Shown: positions 1 through 9,850 of the stretch, in pieces
Layout: every line of letters starts with the position of its first letter
Position numbering within the stretch: the stretch's first letter is position 1
DNA from: Annona cherimola
Taxonomy: Eukaryota > Streptophyta > Magnoliopsida > Magnoliales > Annonaceae
Direction of reading: 5' to 3'
NCBI GenBank assembly: GCA_030490835.1
Contig: CM059977.1
Location: 15,099,399-15,163,398 of the forward strand
Length of the DNA: 64,000 nucleotides
The notes under the pieces: model-generated
Database searches by the model: none
What the model was told of the DNA's origin: nothing
Seen by the model: the letters and a program-made list of their open reading frames with translations, nothing else
Translations under genes and position numbers: made by a program

Positions 1-9
1 CAAAGTTAC

Positions 10-2321
10 CAGCTGGATTAATCTAAGTTGATGAGAAGTGAAGCCATTCAGCTTCAATGCAGGGCGCATCTTGAAGAACAAAGTCTGAAGACGGGGACTG
101 GAGCTATCAGATTTCTCCTCAAATTGAGATCCTCTGTTTGTGTTCTGTAATAATGCATCACGCCAATCGCGGAATCTGTTTTTTATTCGTTCAGTAAAGA
201 GAATATCAAATGTACTCACTAGTGGTATTTCCACATCTTTCAATAGATGTTGAGACTTAACCAACCCATCACTACATCTTAAACCAAGGGCACGCAGTGC
301 TTGTTCTTCTTGTTCTCTGGACAGGTAAGATATACCTGTCATTGACAAAACAGTGTAAATCTTCCAGAGACTAAAGCAAATTATGATGGTTGCATCCTAG
401 CCACAACAACAGGGACCAACATCAAAGGATTACTTTTGGGTGCATTGATAATTTACCCAGAAATGAATCTATGATGCTGAGATGTGCCATATCCACAGTT
501 GCAGAGGATAGAGAAGCAGCAATGTGACATATATGCATTGAGAATTCACCCAGAGAAAGGGACAATTCCCAAGCCATGAAGCCAAGGTGTGACTTATAAA
601 TATTTATTGGGAATGCATGTGAAAAGAGGAGCAGCAACGTAACATGATTAATTATCATCACAGCAAAGTGATCAAGGAAATTTCTCTCCTTGAATTTGGA
701 GCCGTACAGGAAAGCCACAATTGCCAAATTTAAAAGAAGAAAGTTTTGTTATATATTTTTTTAGATATTCTCCTAGATTTGTCAGAAGTAACCATTTTAA
801 TTCAGAAGTATTGACGCCAGTAATAGTAGTTTCCTTTGACATTATTAATTCGTTATTTATAACCTGTGAAAGTATCAGATTCAAAATTTCTTACTCATAA
901 CAAACTCTGCTTGAAACTAGTGAGCCTTGTAAAACCTTTACAGTAATAACATTTTCTTTGTGTTCCTATTTTATGGACATTGAAACAATGTTCACAATAA
1001 GATTTTTCCAAGCATGCTGCCTTTATAGCAAATGGCATAAGGTCATAAACAGCAGGAATGAACCAGCAGAATTTCCAACACATTTCCTGCAAGTAACCCT
1101 GACCTATCCTGTCTTAAAAATGGATGTGGCAATAACAGATGTAAGTGGATAAAATAGATACCTTCGTGAATGCAAGCATTGAAGTCAAATTGATGCTTAG
1201 CCAAGAAATCAAGTGACGTGGCTTGGCAAAGGAATTCATGGGACGGCCCATCGACAGCAGTTTCCTTACGAGGAAATATGTAAAAATTGTGCCTGCTAGG
1301 AGAACGATGTGAGTTGTATCAGGATAAATTCCTCGCAGAGAAGAATGCAGTGGTCAATAAAAGTAAGAAGACTGGTCAGTAATAAAGAAAGTTGACGACA
1401 GCTTGCCGAAGAGCCAAACCACCACTGGTACACAGTAATTCTAGAGACAACCCAGACTTCCCAATGCATCAATTAGAATGTGTAAAGCAAATGGTTCAAT
1501 TATCCCGAATATAATGCAAGTGCTATCGAAGGCCTAGCTTAGGATGGAAAAGAAGGCAACAATTTCTCCCTTAAAACGAGCAAGATATTATCTAGTCAGG
1601 GTCATCTTCTTCTTCGTGGCTGGTGATTGTCAAAGTCCAAGAACAGCAATGCTGGCGTTGATCTCATCTTTTCAGATATTGGATCATTGCACAATGGACG
1701 TTTTATGGACAGATTCCCCGGCAATCAGGTGTACAAACATTTCAAAGCGTCTAGTAACCTTTCTTCGGCTTTACGGATTGTGCGCGTGGAAAAAATACAA
1801 ACTTTCCTACACAGCTATATTGCTTCTAAGTCCAATTGCAAAAAGGCTTGATAGACGTCAAAAAAACACCCAACTTTATGGGATTCCGCACGCACAGAGA
1901 TGAAGGGAGTGGGAGCCAACAAGCTGGAGAGCTCGAGGGAGGACGGAGAGGGCGCTTACGGATAAGCAATGAAGGACTCCTTCTGCCCGTCCCAGCGGAA
2001 CGGGCAAACTCCAAACTGAACGATGGCAAACTTTTCAGCTGAGTCCTTCACTTTCAAATACCGTATGTCGGAGCGATCGAACTCCAGAGATTCCCGCCAT
2101 CGTGCGCTCGTGACGCCTGTCATCTCGATATCGAACGACACAAAATCTGCGGCGCGGACACGGTGGCGGAGGTCTTCGAGCGACGACTCAAAGTTCGACC
2201 TCGTGACTGTCTTCAAGGGAAAGGCGGGAGATTCAGATGAGAAAAGCCGACGGGAGGAACGAAAGCTGGCCAGTGCTAGGGCTCTCGAGAATGCCCCAAC
2301 CAGCCATGGATGATTCGTCAT
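10..2321 (-). CDS. PARN-like: PARN-like poly(A)-specific ribonuclease, 5' part (partial gene)
   Basis: DEDD-type 3'-5' exonuclease that shortens poly(A) tails; the plant relative AHG2 acts on mitochondrial mRNA. Three exons can be read on the minus strand: 2321-1960, 1292-1162 and 335-10. They join in frame at CC|GTAAGC, G|GTATCT and probably CTG|GTAACT, with acceptors CTAGCAG and GACAG. The protein begins MTNHPWLVGAFSRALALASF, an arginine- and serine-rich, acid-free leader typical of mitochondrial targeting. It continues with the exonuclease motif FDIEMTG (catalytic D64 and E66), then HNFYIFPR, FDFNACIHE, GISYLSREQEEQAL and MRPALKLNGFTSHQLRLIQL, all characteristic of the family. About 270 residues are present; the rest of the nuclease domain lies off the left edge. 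Introns (336-1161 and 1293-1959) hold only chance ORFs. Family assignment is from remembered motifs. The end at base 10 depends on the donor choice. Confidence 0.9.
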
Positions 2322-2325
2322 GTCC

Positions 2326-2511
2326 TCATCTCTTTCGGCCCGCGAAAGGAAGGTGATAAGAAGAGGAGGGCTCTAAGACCAGGAGCTTGCAGAGATCTTC
2401 CAAAAGGCTCTCGGACATCCGCCGGCGATCAGTCCTGGCGTCTGGTGACATGGCTTTGTACATGGCACTCGCATCGGGCGTGAGCCCATGACCCGTTGGT
2501 AATCGACCCAT
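2326..2511 (-). CDS. Upstream ORF in front of the PARN-like gene
   Basis: A 61-codon ATG-initiated ORF ends with TGA at 2326-2328, only four bases before the PARN-like ATG at 2321-2319. It starts MGRLPTGHGLTPDASAMYKA and resembles no family I know. If the transcript begins upstream of 2511 it is a uORF, and reinitiation from so close a stop would be inefficient. It could also be promoter DNA that is open by chance, since the stretch is comparatively GC-rich. Confidence 0.3.
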   Translation of the reverse strand: MGRLPTGHGLTPDASAMYKAMSPDARTDRRRMSESLLEDLCKLLVLEPSSSYHLPFAGRKR

Positions 2512-2574
2512 ATCAAAGCCGGGCTCAGCCTTTTCCGGATTAGTAACGGTGTGAGCGGAGATTACCGGTTTTAA

Positions 2575-2580
2575 AGCCCA
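2575..2580 (-). promoter_or_regulatory. Site II-type TGGGCT motif
   Basis: TGGGCTTTAA reads toward the PARN-like gene about 255 bp before its ATG. TGGGCY (site II) motifs are common in promoters of plant nuclear genes for mitochondrial proteins, which fits the targeting leader. A six-base match alone is weak evidence. Confidence 0.3.
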
Positions 2581-2619
2581 TGAGTCTATTAAGAGATTTA
2601 AGAGCGTAAATTGGGTCTA

Positions 2620-3420
2620 GTTAACTTGAGTTGTAATAAATATAGTCCTAATTCATCTTGTAAAATATCAATACAACTCTATTTTCATATCATAATCTAA
2701 CCTTATTTTTATGACTATTTACAATTATCTTAATTGTTCTTACAATTAAGCTCAGAGACATTATCAAAACTTCTATACATTATTCTAACAAACATTTAAC
2801 AATATTACTAAATTCTTCGTAAAGTGGACACTCCCACAATAATAATGGGGAGAATAATGTCACTACTTGAGGAGACAAATGATCTAGGCATAAATGTAGA
2901 TGATAAGCATTGAAACACTCCTAAGACATGTAAAAGACAAATGAGTTGGGCTTCATTGGTTAAACCCAATTTTATTTGAATCCTACGAAAATCGGTTTCG
3001 TTCATGTTAAAAATTAAGTTATGAATATATAATATTTAAAAATATTTTGCTTAATTAAATTTACATTTAAATATAAATTGATATGAAAGAATAAAAATTA
3101 ATCCTTTTTATATGAATATTTTTCAATTTATGACTTACAAAATAATATAATTGTTAAATAATCTTATTTAAATCAATAATGTATAGTTAATTTTTTATAT
3201 TATGTGCTGATATGTGACTATTTTTAATCATTTATTATGGTTTGTATTACTATACAAAATTAGATTGAATCGAGTTAATAATTATCTAATCAAAATCAAC
3301 TTACTTTTGAAATTAAGCCAGTTCAAGTTGGGTTATGTAACATATTTTTTTCAAAAATGCTCTAACCCAACTCTATTATAATTGAGTTGGGTTAGTAAGG
3401 TTGGAATTAAAACCAACCCT
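2620..3420. other. AT-rich intergenic DNA, no gene seen
   Basis: No ORF with plausible coding character, no RNA gene and no clear element boundaries. The stretch from about 3300 contains repeated AACTCAA/GTTGGGTT-type words in both orientations, suggesting a decayed inverted-repeat element. Confidence 0.5.
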
Positions 3421-3870
3421 ATTTTCAACATCTAAATGGTTGATGAAAAATCAACTTCATCTATTGTGTTTAACATCACTAATTATTATGAAAAATCTTT
3501 TATTTTCTAACATAATTGTATATGGGCCTCATCTACAAGCATGTAAAATCAACATAATAAAATGATTTAATGGTAAATATCAATTTTCAACTAGTATCTT
3601 CACAATTTAAACTGTCTATAATATTATTATTACATGAACAAATGATTCTATAAAGTAGTACTACATTTCAATTGAATGGATATAAGCTTTTTTCTAATTT
3701 ACACATGAATGTATATATTTTTTGCTTATGTATATATTGAATTTGGATAAAACTTGGTCTCATAATTAAATAAATGATATTAAATACAATGAATAGATTA
3801 TATTTTTCATCAAGCATCAAAAATTTAAAATTTGAGGGCTTATATGGAACCGAAGCAGACCCGTATATAT
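3420..3870. mobile_element. Decayed family-1 hairpin MITE
   Basis: The right half carries the family-1 core (ATGATATTAAATACAATGAA, then an ending near GCAGACCCGTATATAT). The left half carries the complementary version, including GTGTTTAACATCA. The same core is much better preserved at 32043-32605. Terminal tips are eroded, so boundaries are approximate. Confidence 0.5.
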
Positions 3871-4008
3871 AATTGTTTTTAGATTTTAAAAATATGGGTA
3901 TCTTTGTCATTATCAATGGTTGAAAATTGCTAAAATATTCTTATATTTAACAATTTGAAAAAATATATACATATATCAAAAAATAGTAAAACTTGATTTA
4001 TATATTAA

Positions 4009-4271
4009 GGGTGTGTTTGGTAACGAATAAAACATTTGATAAAAGTTTTGGAGAGTCAAAGTTGTCAAATGATGTGATATGATGAGGTAATGATGAGTAG
4101 TAAAGAGGATAAAGTTAAAATAAATAGATTAGTTGTGTGGAAATGATTGAAAAATAAGGTAGTTGTATAGAAAAATATGAAAAATTAATTAAAAATATGA
4201 TAATTGTGAAGAGTGAAAATTTTAAATTGAAAGTTTAACTTGATATTTTCTATCAATTGTCAAACACATCC
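4009..4271 (+). mobile_element. Tourist-like (PIF/Harbinger) MITE
   Basis: The left end GGGTGTGTTTGG and the right end CAAACACATCC are near-complementary. TAA lies immediately outside both ends and fits the 3-bp TWA target duplication of PIF/Harbinger. The interior contains ATGATGTGATATGATGAGG and AAGTTAAAATAAATAGATTA, which recur in the elements at 7104, 8464, 11195, 51105 and 56650. No coding capacity. Confidence 0.75.
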
Positions 4272-5782
4272 TAAATACACTTATATTAACAAATTTATGA
4301 AGAAAAAGTAAATATATATATATATGAATTTTTTGAGATAAACTAAGTAAATCATTATTTAGCTCAGACTAAATATGATCATTTTTTATTGAAATCATAG
4401 TCACACACCAATTTAAAGTTCATGGTGTTTGATTTATTAGACTCGCATATATAATAATTATATATACGCTATCATAAATAGTAGTCCAAAATTATGAAGC
4501 GATCGCATAAGGTTTGTGAACCCAAATTATTTAATAGATTATGGGTCTCCTATGCGTAGATATTTCATTGCCTAATTTCTAATTTCTATTTCTATTCTAA
4601 TTTTTATTTTTACGATGAACTAAATTAGAAATTAGAAAGATATGTACGTTATATATATGGTTGTAGTCCTCAGGTAATGCATCTTTTATAATTTTTTTTC
4701 TAACATCCCATCTTTAGAATGAAGTAACCACATTCTCCAGAAAACTCTAGAGTATTAACTTGGAAGACCAAAAAATCTTCGGATTCAACAACAACTAATC
4801 CTATGGAATTAGATACCGCTTATGATTTTGTTTTCTTTGTGATTTAATATGGAAGATCCCGTGATGATCATGATTTTTAATCAATAAGGTTTTCGAAACA
4901 CATGACCACCACTATTTTGACCTGTGGACAACATACTGGTCACATATCATTGTTTTAGTTGTTGCACTATTTTTTTATATAAGGCCATCTACTTATCTCG
5001 TTGTACTTATATGCGACATGTGTTGGACGTGGAAATATAGGATTTTGCAAATCCGCCCATTGTTGAAATTACATTAATCAGTCATATATAGTTTAAAAAT
5101 TTATGAATATATCAATTACATTGTTTTGAATAAGTTTGCTTTAGTCCTTTAGAAGCTCATTGTTTTGAAAATATGTGAGCTATGTGAAAGGATTTTAGTT
5201 CTAATATTACTGACTATAATCACTTAAAAGAGGGTAATTATAGATTCCAAATTATTAGATTACGTTAAATTTTAGAGAATTCCCGTCTTGACTTGGTAGG
5301 AGGATAACTTATGATCAAGTTGGAGTGCAGTGACATAGTCTTTATTGAGATTTCATGAGTATTTAGATCTTAGCCACTTAGTAAACTGCCCTATGATTGT
5401 GTTATTAGTAGAAGAGCGTAATATAAACTGTTAATCAATTATGACAGTATCTATTATGGTAGAACAAGGATTAATTATTTAAGATTAGCAAGATGTCATG
5501 TATTGGTATACTCAATATAAGAGCATAATATCAGCTTTTAATCAATTTTTATAATCTCCCCCATAGCGCGACAAGGGCTAATCACTGAAGATCTGCAACA
5601 TTTTCACCGTGAAAATTAACATGAATGTGATGATATTGTCGAGAGTAAGTTTTAACTTCGGTAAAATGACAACACTAAGCAAGTGGATGTTGAGAGAGAG
5701 AGGGATGAGGGGGTGTCATTTGGTTGAATGACCTACTAATAAGGGTTCTCTTGATGGAGAGCAAAGGAGTGGAAGCAGTTGA
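4272..5782. other. Intergenic DNA, nothing recognised
   Basis: About 1.5 kb without a convincing ORF. A short direct repeat of the form AGAGC(G/A)TAATAT...TTAATCAATT occurs near 5414 and 5521. No LTR ends, primer-binding site or reverse-transcriptase remnant could be made out. Confidence 0.4.
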
Positions 5783-6041
5783 ATGCACTCGGGCGTATTT
5801 AGACTCGTTACACTCGGGTGCATTTTTTTTTTTTTTCATAAACTTGTTAATTTAAGTATATTTAGCTTGTGTATTATTTTTTTATAATTTTTGGAGATTT
5901 TTAAAAAAAATTCGGATTTTTAAAAGTTATTGGCATTTTTAGTAAATTCAAATACACTTAGATTAATGATCGTGTAAATTTTTGTTCAAAAAATAAATAT
6001 TTGCACCCGAGTGTATCTAGTTTCAATACACTTGAGTGCAT
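5783..6041. mobile_element. Family-3 hairpin element (a)
   Basis: The ends read ATGCACTCGGGCGTATT and, in reverse complement, ATGCACTCAAGTGTATT. A second matching pair further in is ACTCGGGTGCA. The inner stem contains ATAAACTTGTTAATTTAAGT, shared with the hairpins at 49996, 54308, 54897 and 56222. No ORF. Both arms are diverged, so this is an older copy. Confidence 0.65.
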
Positions 6042-6577
6042 GTAACTGGAGTCCCCAAATGAGAGGGAAGAGCTTGCCTAAAGAAAACAAAGAAAAAAAG
6101 AACTAGATCAAAGAAAAAGAGGATGATATAATAGCAACAAAGGAAATTCATTGGCGGGAATGTATTGAAATGTATAACTAGGTACCTCGTGCATTGATTT
6201 GAAATCCAATTAATTAAAGTACATGTGGATTGAATTATCAGGTGCCATAAAATATTTAAGATAAGTTTTTATTTTCTTATTTATGGACTATATTAGTTTT
6301 CAAATAAAAAATAGTGATGTAATTAGATCATGGTAGGTTACAAAGTCCAAATATCTAGAACCAACTTGATTTAGTAATATATATATTCAATATATTTTTA
6401 TAAAATATATTACATTATCCACGATATAAAATATTTTAAAATATAGAAAATTATCTATTATTTATTATATCTAATAAATGCATTTTAAAATTATAGTATT
6501 ATCATATCGATTATAAATTTTGTACTAAAAATTTACATTAGGATAATAATTTTTAATTATAATATGAATGTTAATGT
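6042..6577. other. Intergenic DNA, nothing recognised
   Basis: AT-rich sequence with poly-A and AT runs; no gene, RNA or bounded element seen. Confidence 0.4.
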
Positions 6578-6767
6578 AAAAAACCGATTTAGAACCTGAA
6601 TTGGAATTGGAATTGGAATTGGAATCTGAATCAAACTGACTTTAAAAAATAAAAAATAGATATAGTACATGAAGAACCAAGCGGACTTAAAATATAGTAG
6701 CGTAGAAGCTTTTGAAAATAAAAAAAGATTTAACCTGGAATGACTTATTAACCCAAGTTGCACCCCT
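6578..6767. mobile_element. Truncated right end of a hAT element
   Basis: It begins AAAACCGATTTAGAACC and ends GTTGCACCCCT, matching the right-end interior (AAACCGATTTGGAACC) and terminal repeat (TTGCACCCCT) of the fuller hAT at 53110-53843. The left terminus is missing. An (ATTGGA)n microsatellite has expanded at about 6599-6626. Confidence 0.6.
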
Positions 6768-7103
6768 CCCATTAATCATGAATTTTAATTGGGTCAAACC
6801 TGCGAAGGTTTAAATCCATTATTAACACGTGGCTTTGCAAAGACTAGTCCTGTCAATTTACTGTAGAATCTGCGTTCTTTGATCATGTCATTTAACCTAT
6901 TGACAATGATCGACGTGTGTGCGCTTGGCCATTTTATTTTTAAAATATGTTCAACAGCGAATAATATATTATTCAAGGATGCCCGTGAGGAAAAATAATT
7001 CATTATATGTAGCATCAATGTGTTTGGTACCGGGGACAAGATTGCAGTGAAAGTTTCTAGAAAAGCGAGAAAATTATGTGAGAGTAAAAAGAATAAATAT
7101 AAA

Positions 7104-7394
7104 GGGTGTGTTTGTTTGGGATATAAACATGTCAACTAAAACTTTTCAATCTAAAATTTTTCACTCTTCATAACTACTCTATTTTTTAATTATTTTTTCA
7201 CATTTTTCTATACAAACTACCCTACTTTTCAATCATTTCTACACAACTATCTATACAACTAACTTATATATTTTAACTTTATTCTCTTTACTTCTCATCA
7301 TTACTCTTATTATATCACGTCATTTTCTATCAATTTGACAACTTCTATCTCAAAAACTTTTCATCAAAAGTTTTACCCCCAACCAAACACACCC
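7104..7394 (-). mobile_element. Tourist-like MITE
   Basis: The ends are GGGTGTGTTTG and CCAAACACACCC, flanked by AAA on each side. The interior is the reverse complement of the copy at 4009 (for example TATTTTAACTTTATTCTCTT). About 290 bp, no coding capacity; intact termini suggest a fairly young insertion. Confidence 0.8.
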
Positions 7395-7460
7395 AAAATA
7401 GAAATGACGTACATTAGTAAGAAAAGTTGTAAAAAAATAACCGCAATGGAAAGATAATAA

Positions 7461-7706
7461 TTAGTAAATAATAGGTAGTTATGTAATTAAAATATCATAT
7501 TAATTACATCAAAAGGATGTAAAAGGTGAAGGTAATTTTTCCCCCTTATTACCAAGCGGACCCTAAAATAAGGTAAAACTGTATAAGTAAATAACAGGTA
7601 GTTATGTAATTAAAATATTATATTAATTACATCAAAAGGATGTAAAAGGTGAAGGGAATTTTTTCCCCTTATTACCAGGCGGACCCTAAAATGAGGTAAA
7701 ATTGTA
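7461..7706. repeat. Tandem duplication, two units of about 123 bp
   Basis: Unit 1 (7461-7583) and unit 2 (7584-7706) both contain AGGTAGTTATGTAATTAAAA, TACATCAAAAGGATGTAAAA and GCGGACCCTAAAAT. They differ only by scattered substitutions and small indels. Each contains the small palindrome TTACATC..GATGTAA. Function unknown. Confidence 0.85.
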
Positions 7707-7831
7707 CTATATCATGCTTGAAAAATTACAGGTCAATTTTCGCAACTCCTCCCGTAAAAATGTGTTCACAGTGATTAAAAAGACATAATAACATTGAATT
7801 TTTTTATGGGACAAAAGAATATTTATGATAA

Positions 7832-8461
7832 TCAACATGTCATGAGAAATATAACACAGTCTATAGCAATATAGCATTGAAAGGACATGATTAAAGTCAT
7901 CGATCTTGCAATGACACCATGACAGTGGCCACTTTCTGTGTTCAAATGGGCGCTGAGAAGGGTTCTTCCCTTGGAAACAGGAACAACACATGTAACTTGG
8001 ACATCTCGTAAAGCAGGTATGGGACTTCTGTCATTGCGTTCCCCTGTCCAGTAACTCCAGTTGTCCCATTCAAGGAGCAAAGGCGAAATCCTTCTCTTAC
8101 CGCCCAATTCAGCAAGAGCGGCCAAACAAGAAAAAGGGGGGAGAAAAACTGTTTCTGAAGCAGCGAATGGAAATCCACCGCAGTAAAAATCAAGCCAGTT
8201 TTTTATACCATGCAAATTGACGCATACAATCCCTGCATGTGCCCAGTTTTTTGGTCCATATACTACAATATTCGATACCTCACACTCGTGTACGTGCAAC
8301 TCCTTTATTAATCGTTGCTTTTTGCTCTTTTCCTTCTCCAAGCCAATTTGCTTCGCTGCTAAGCGATCAGCGCCTGAGACCCAGTTTTGCCTTCCCATCG
8401 TCCAGCCGGACCAACCGGTTGCATCGAACCATCGCCACTGCAAAAATTCTATCTCGGTCAA
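7832..8461 (-). pseudogene. Unassigned ORF, possible gene relic
   Basis: An open frame of about 209 codons lies in a locally less AT-rich island. It has no ATG at its 5' edge; the first in-frame ATG starts MGRQNWVSGADRLAAKQIGL. The middle part reads CEVSNIVVYGPKNWAHAGIV and later LLLEWDNWSYWTGERNDRSP. I do not recognise it. Its 5' edge is cut by the MITE cluster starting at 8464, so it could be the surviving exon of a disrupted gene, or an opening by chance. Confidence 0.25.
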
Positions 8462-8463
8462 TT

Positions 8464-8935
8464 AAGGGCGTGCGTGAAAAATGATAACAGGCTTTAAACT
8501 TTTAAAATTAAAATTGTTAATCTAAAATTTTTCACTTTGTACAACTATCTTATTTTTAATTATTTATTCATATCTTTTTATACAAATATCATACTTTTTA
8601 AGTATTTCTGTGCAATTATCATTACAATTAATTTATCTATTTTAATTTATTCTTTTTATTTTTTTATTATTACTCTTATCATATTACACCATCTTTTTTA
8701 TATTTCATAAACTTTGACACGAAAAATATTTATTTTAAAAGTTTTATCACTTCCCAAACATATCATTACATAGTAGTTTTTGAAATGAGAAAAATAATAT
8801 GACATGATATAATAGAAATAATGATTTAAAAAAGGGTATTTGTGGATAAATAATTGAAACGTAGAATATTCATATAAAAAATGTAAAAAAGATTCTAAAA
8901 TTTAAAATTTTGATACAAACAAACGCATTCTAAGA
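8464..8935. mobile_element. Two Tourist-like MITEs in opposite orientation
   Basis: 8464-8764 is a copy in the 7104 orientation, ending CTTCCCAAACATATC. 8765-8935 is a truncated copy in the opposite orientation, ending ACAAACAAACGCATTC. Together they form a long imperfect palindrome. No ORF. The tail-to-tail arrangement suggests insertion of one copy beside or into another. Confidence 0.65.
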
Positions 8936-9850
8936 AAAAAGAAAAAGGCAAACAAACAGGTTATCCATTTTAATAGCTGCAGCCGCCGCTGTTTTGGAAC
9001 AGCGCAAAGGGCTGGGTGGTCCATTACATGGAGCGACGATCGCGAGAATCCGGACCGCGCAAAAGGTGGGTCCCATCTCGAGAAAGAATACCATCGTCTC
9101 GTTCATTTTTCTTGCCGGTCATTTGCGTGATTGGGCTTCTCTTGCGTTCCTTTTTTACTCTCACTCTCGTTCCCGTAGCTCGTTAGGCTCGCCTCGTAAA
9201 TCCAATTTGGCGGGCCCCAACTTTTGATTAGCGGCAATCTCAACCGTTCATTCAGTGGGCCACTAGCTATCAATCTCAATGCCATCATCCGATGATCTCT
9301 CTCTATCGTCAGTTGCTTTGGCATTAAAGTGGTGGCTAGTCATTAAAGAGTACATCGATCCAGGTCCATTCACCATCTTACATTGGATCCACTAGCTAAG
9401 CCCACCAATAGATAATGAGGAAAATGAACGATCTCGATGGTTCGAGTCTAAGGATTAGTAGACATCGAAAATTTTGTGTTATGGAATTTCAGGTGGGCCC
9501 TTGGGGCGGTGATCGAAGGCGGTCCCAGTCCGACAATGAGGAGCGCTGAGCGAGGCAGGGCCGCGGACTACCGAACCGGTTCGGCCTTTTCTATGCACAC
9601 GATTTATACTCTTCCACCGCAATTTAGCTTCTCGTCTCACAGTTGGAATTCCTCGCTCCTCTCTCTCTGATCAGATCGGCCAAAATCAACCTCTTTTTTC
9701 CTTCCAAAACCCTAAACTCTCTCTCCAAGCAGAAGGCCTGTTTGGATTCATTTCTCTGTCTCCGTCAATCTGCGATCGGCGCCGAATTCCGATCGCCTTT
9801 CCTTGCATTTTGGTTTCTTTGGAGATGCTTCTTCTGTCATATCATTCAAC
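8936..9850 (+). promoter_or_regulatory. Promoter and 5' UTR region of the UPL gene
   Basis: The base composition changes abruptly to GC-richer sequence with TGGGCC-type motifs (for example near 9492) and long pyrimidine tracts. AAACCCTAAA at 9707-9716 is a telo-box, common just downstream of transcription starts in highly expressed plant genes. CTCTCTCTC runs at about 9659-9668 and 9717-9726 are typical of plant 5' UTRs. No clear TATA box was identified, so the transcription start is not assigned. Confidence 0.55.

Noticed and set aside
1544..1903. Plus-strand open frames across 1544-1903
   Set aside because: They lie in intron 1 of the minus-strand PARN-like gene, have no family resemblance and overlap other frames.
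4680..5580. LTR retrotransposon remnant
   Set aside because: The stretch feels element-like, but no paired LTR ends, primer-binding site or polyprotein motif could be found.
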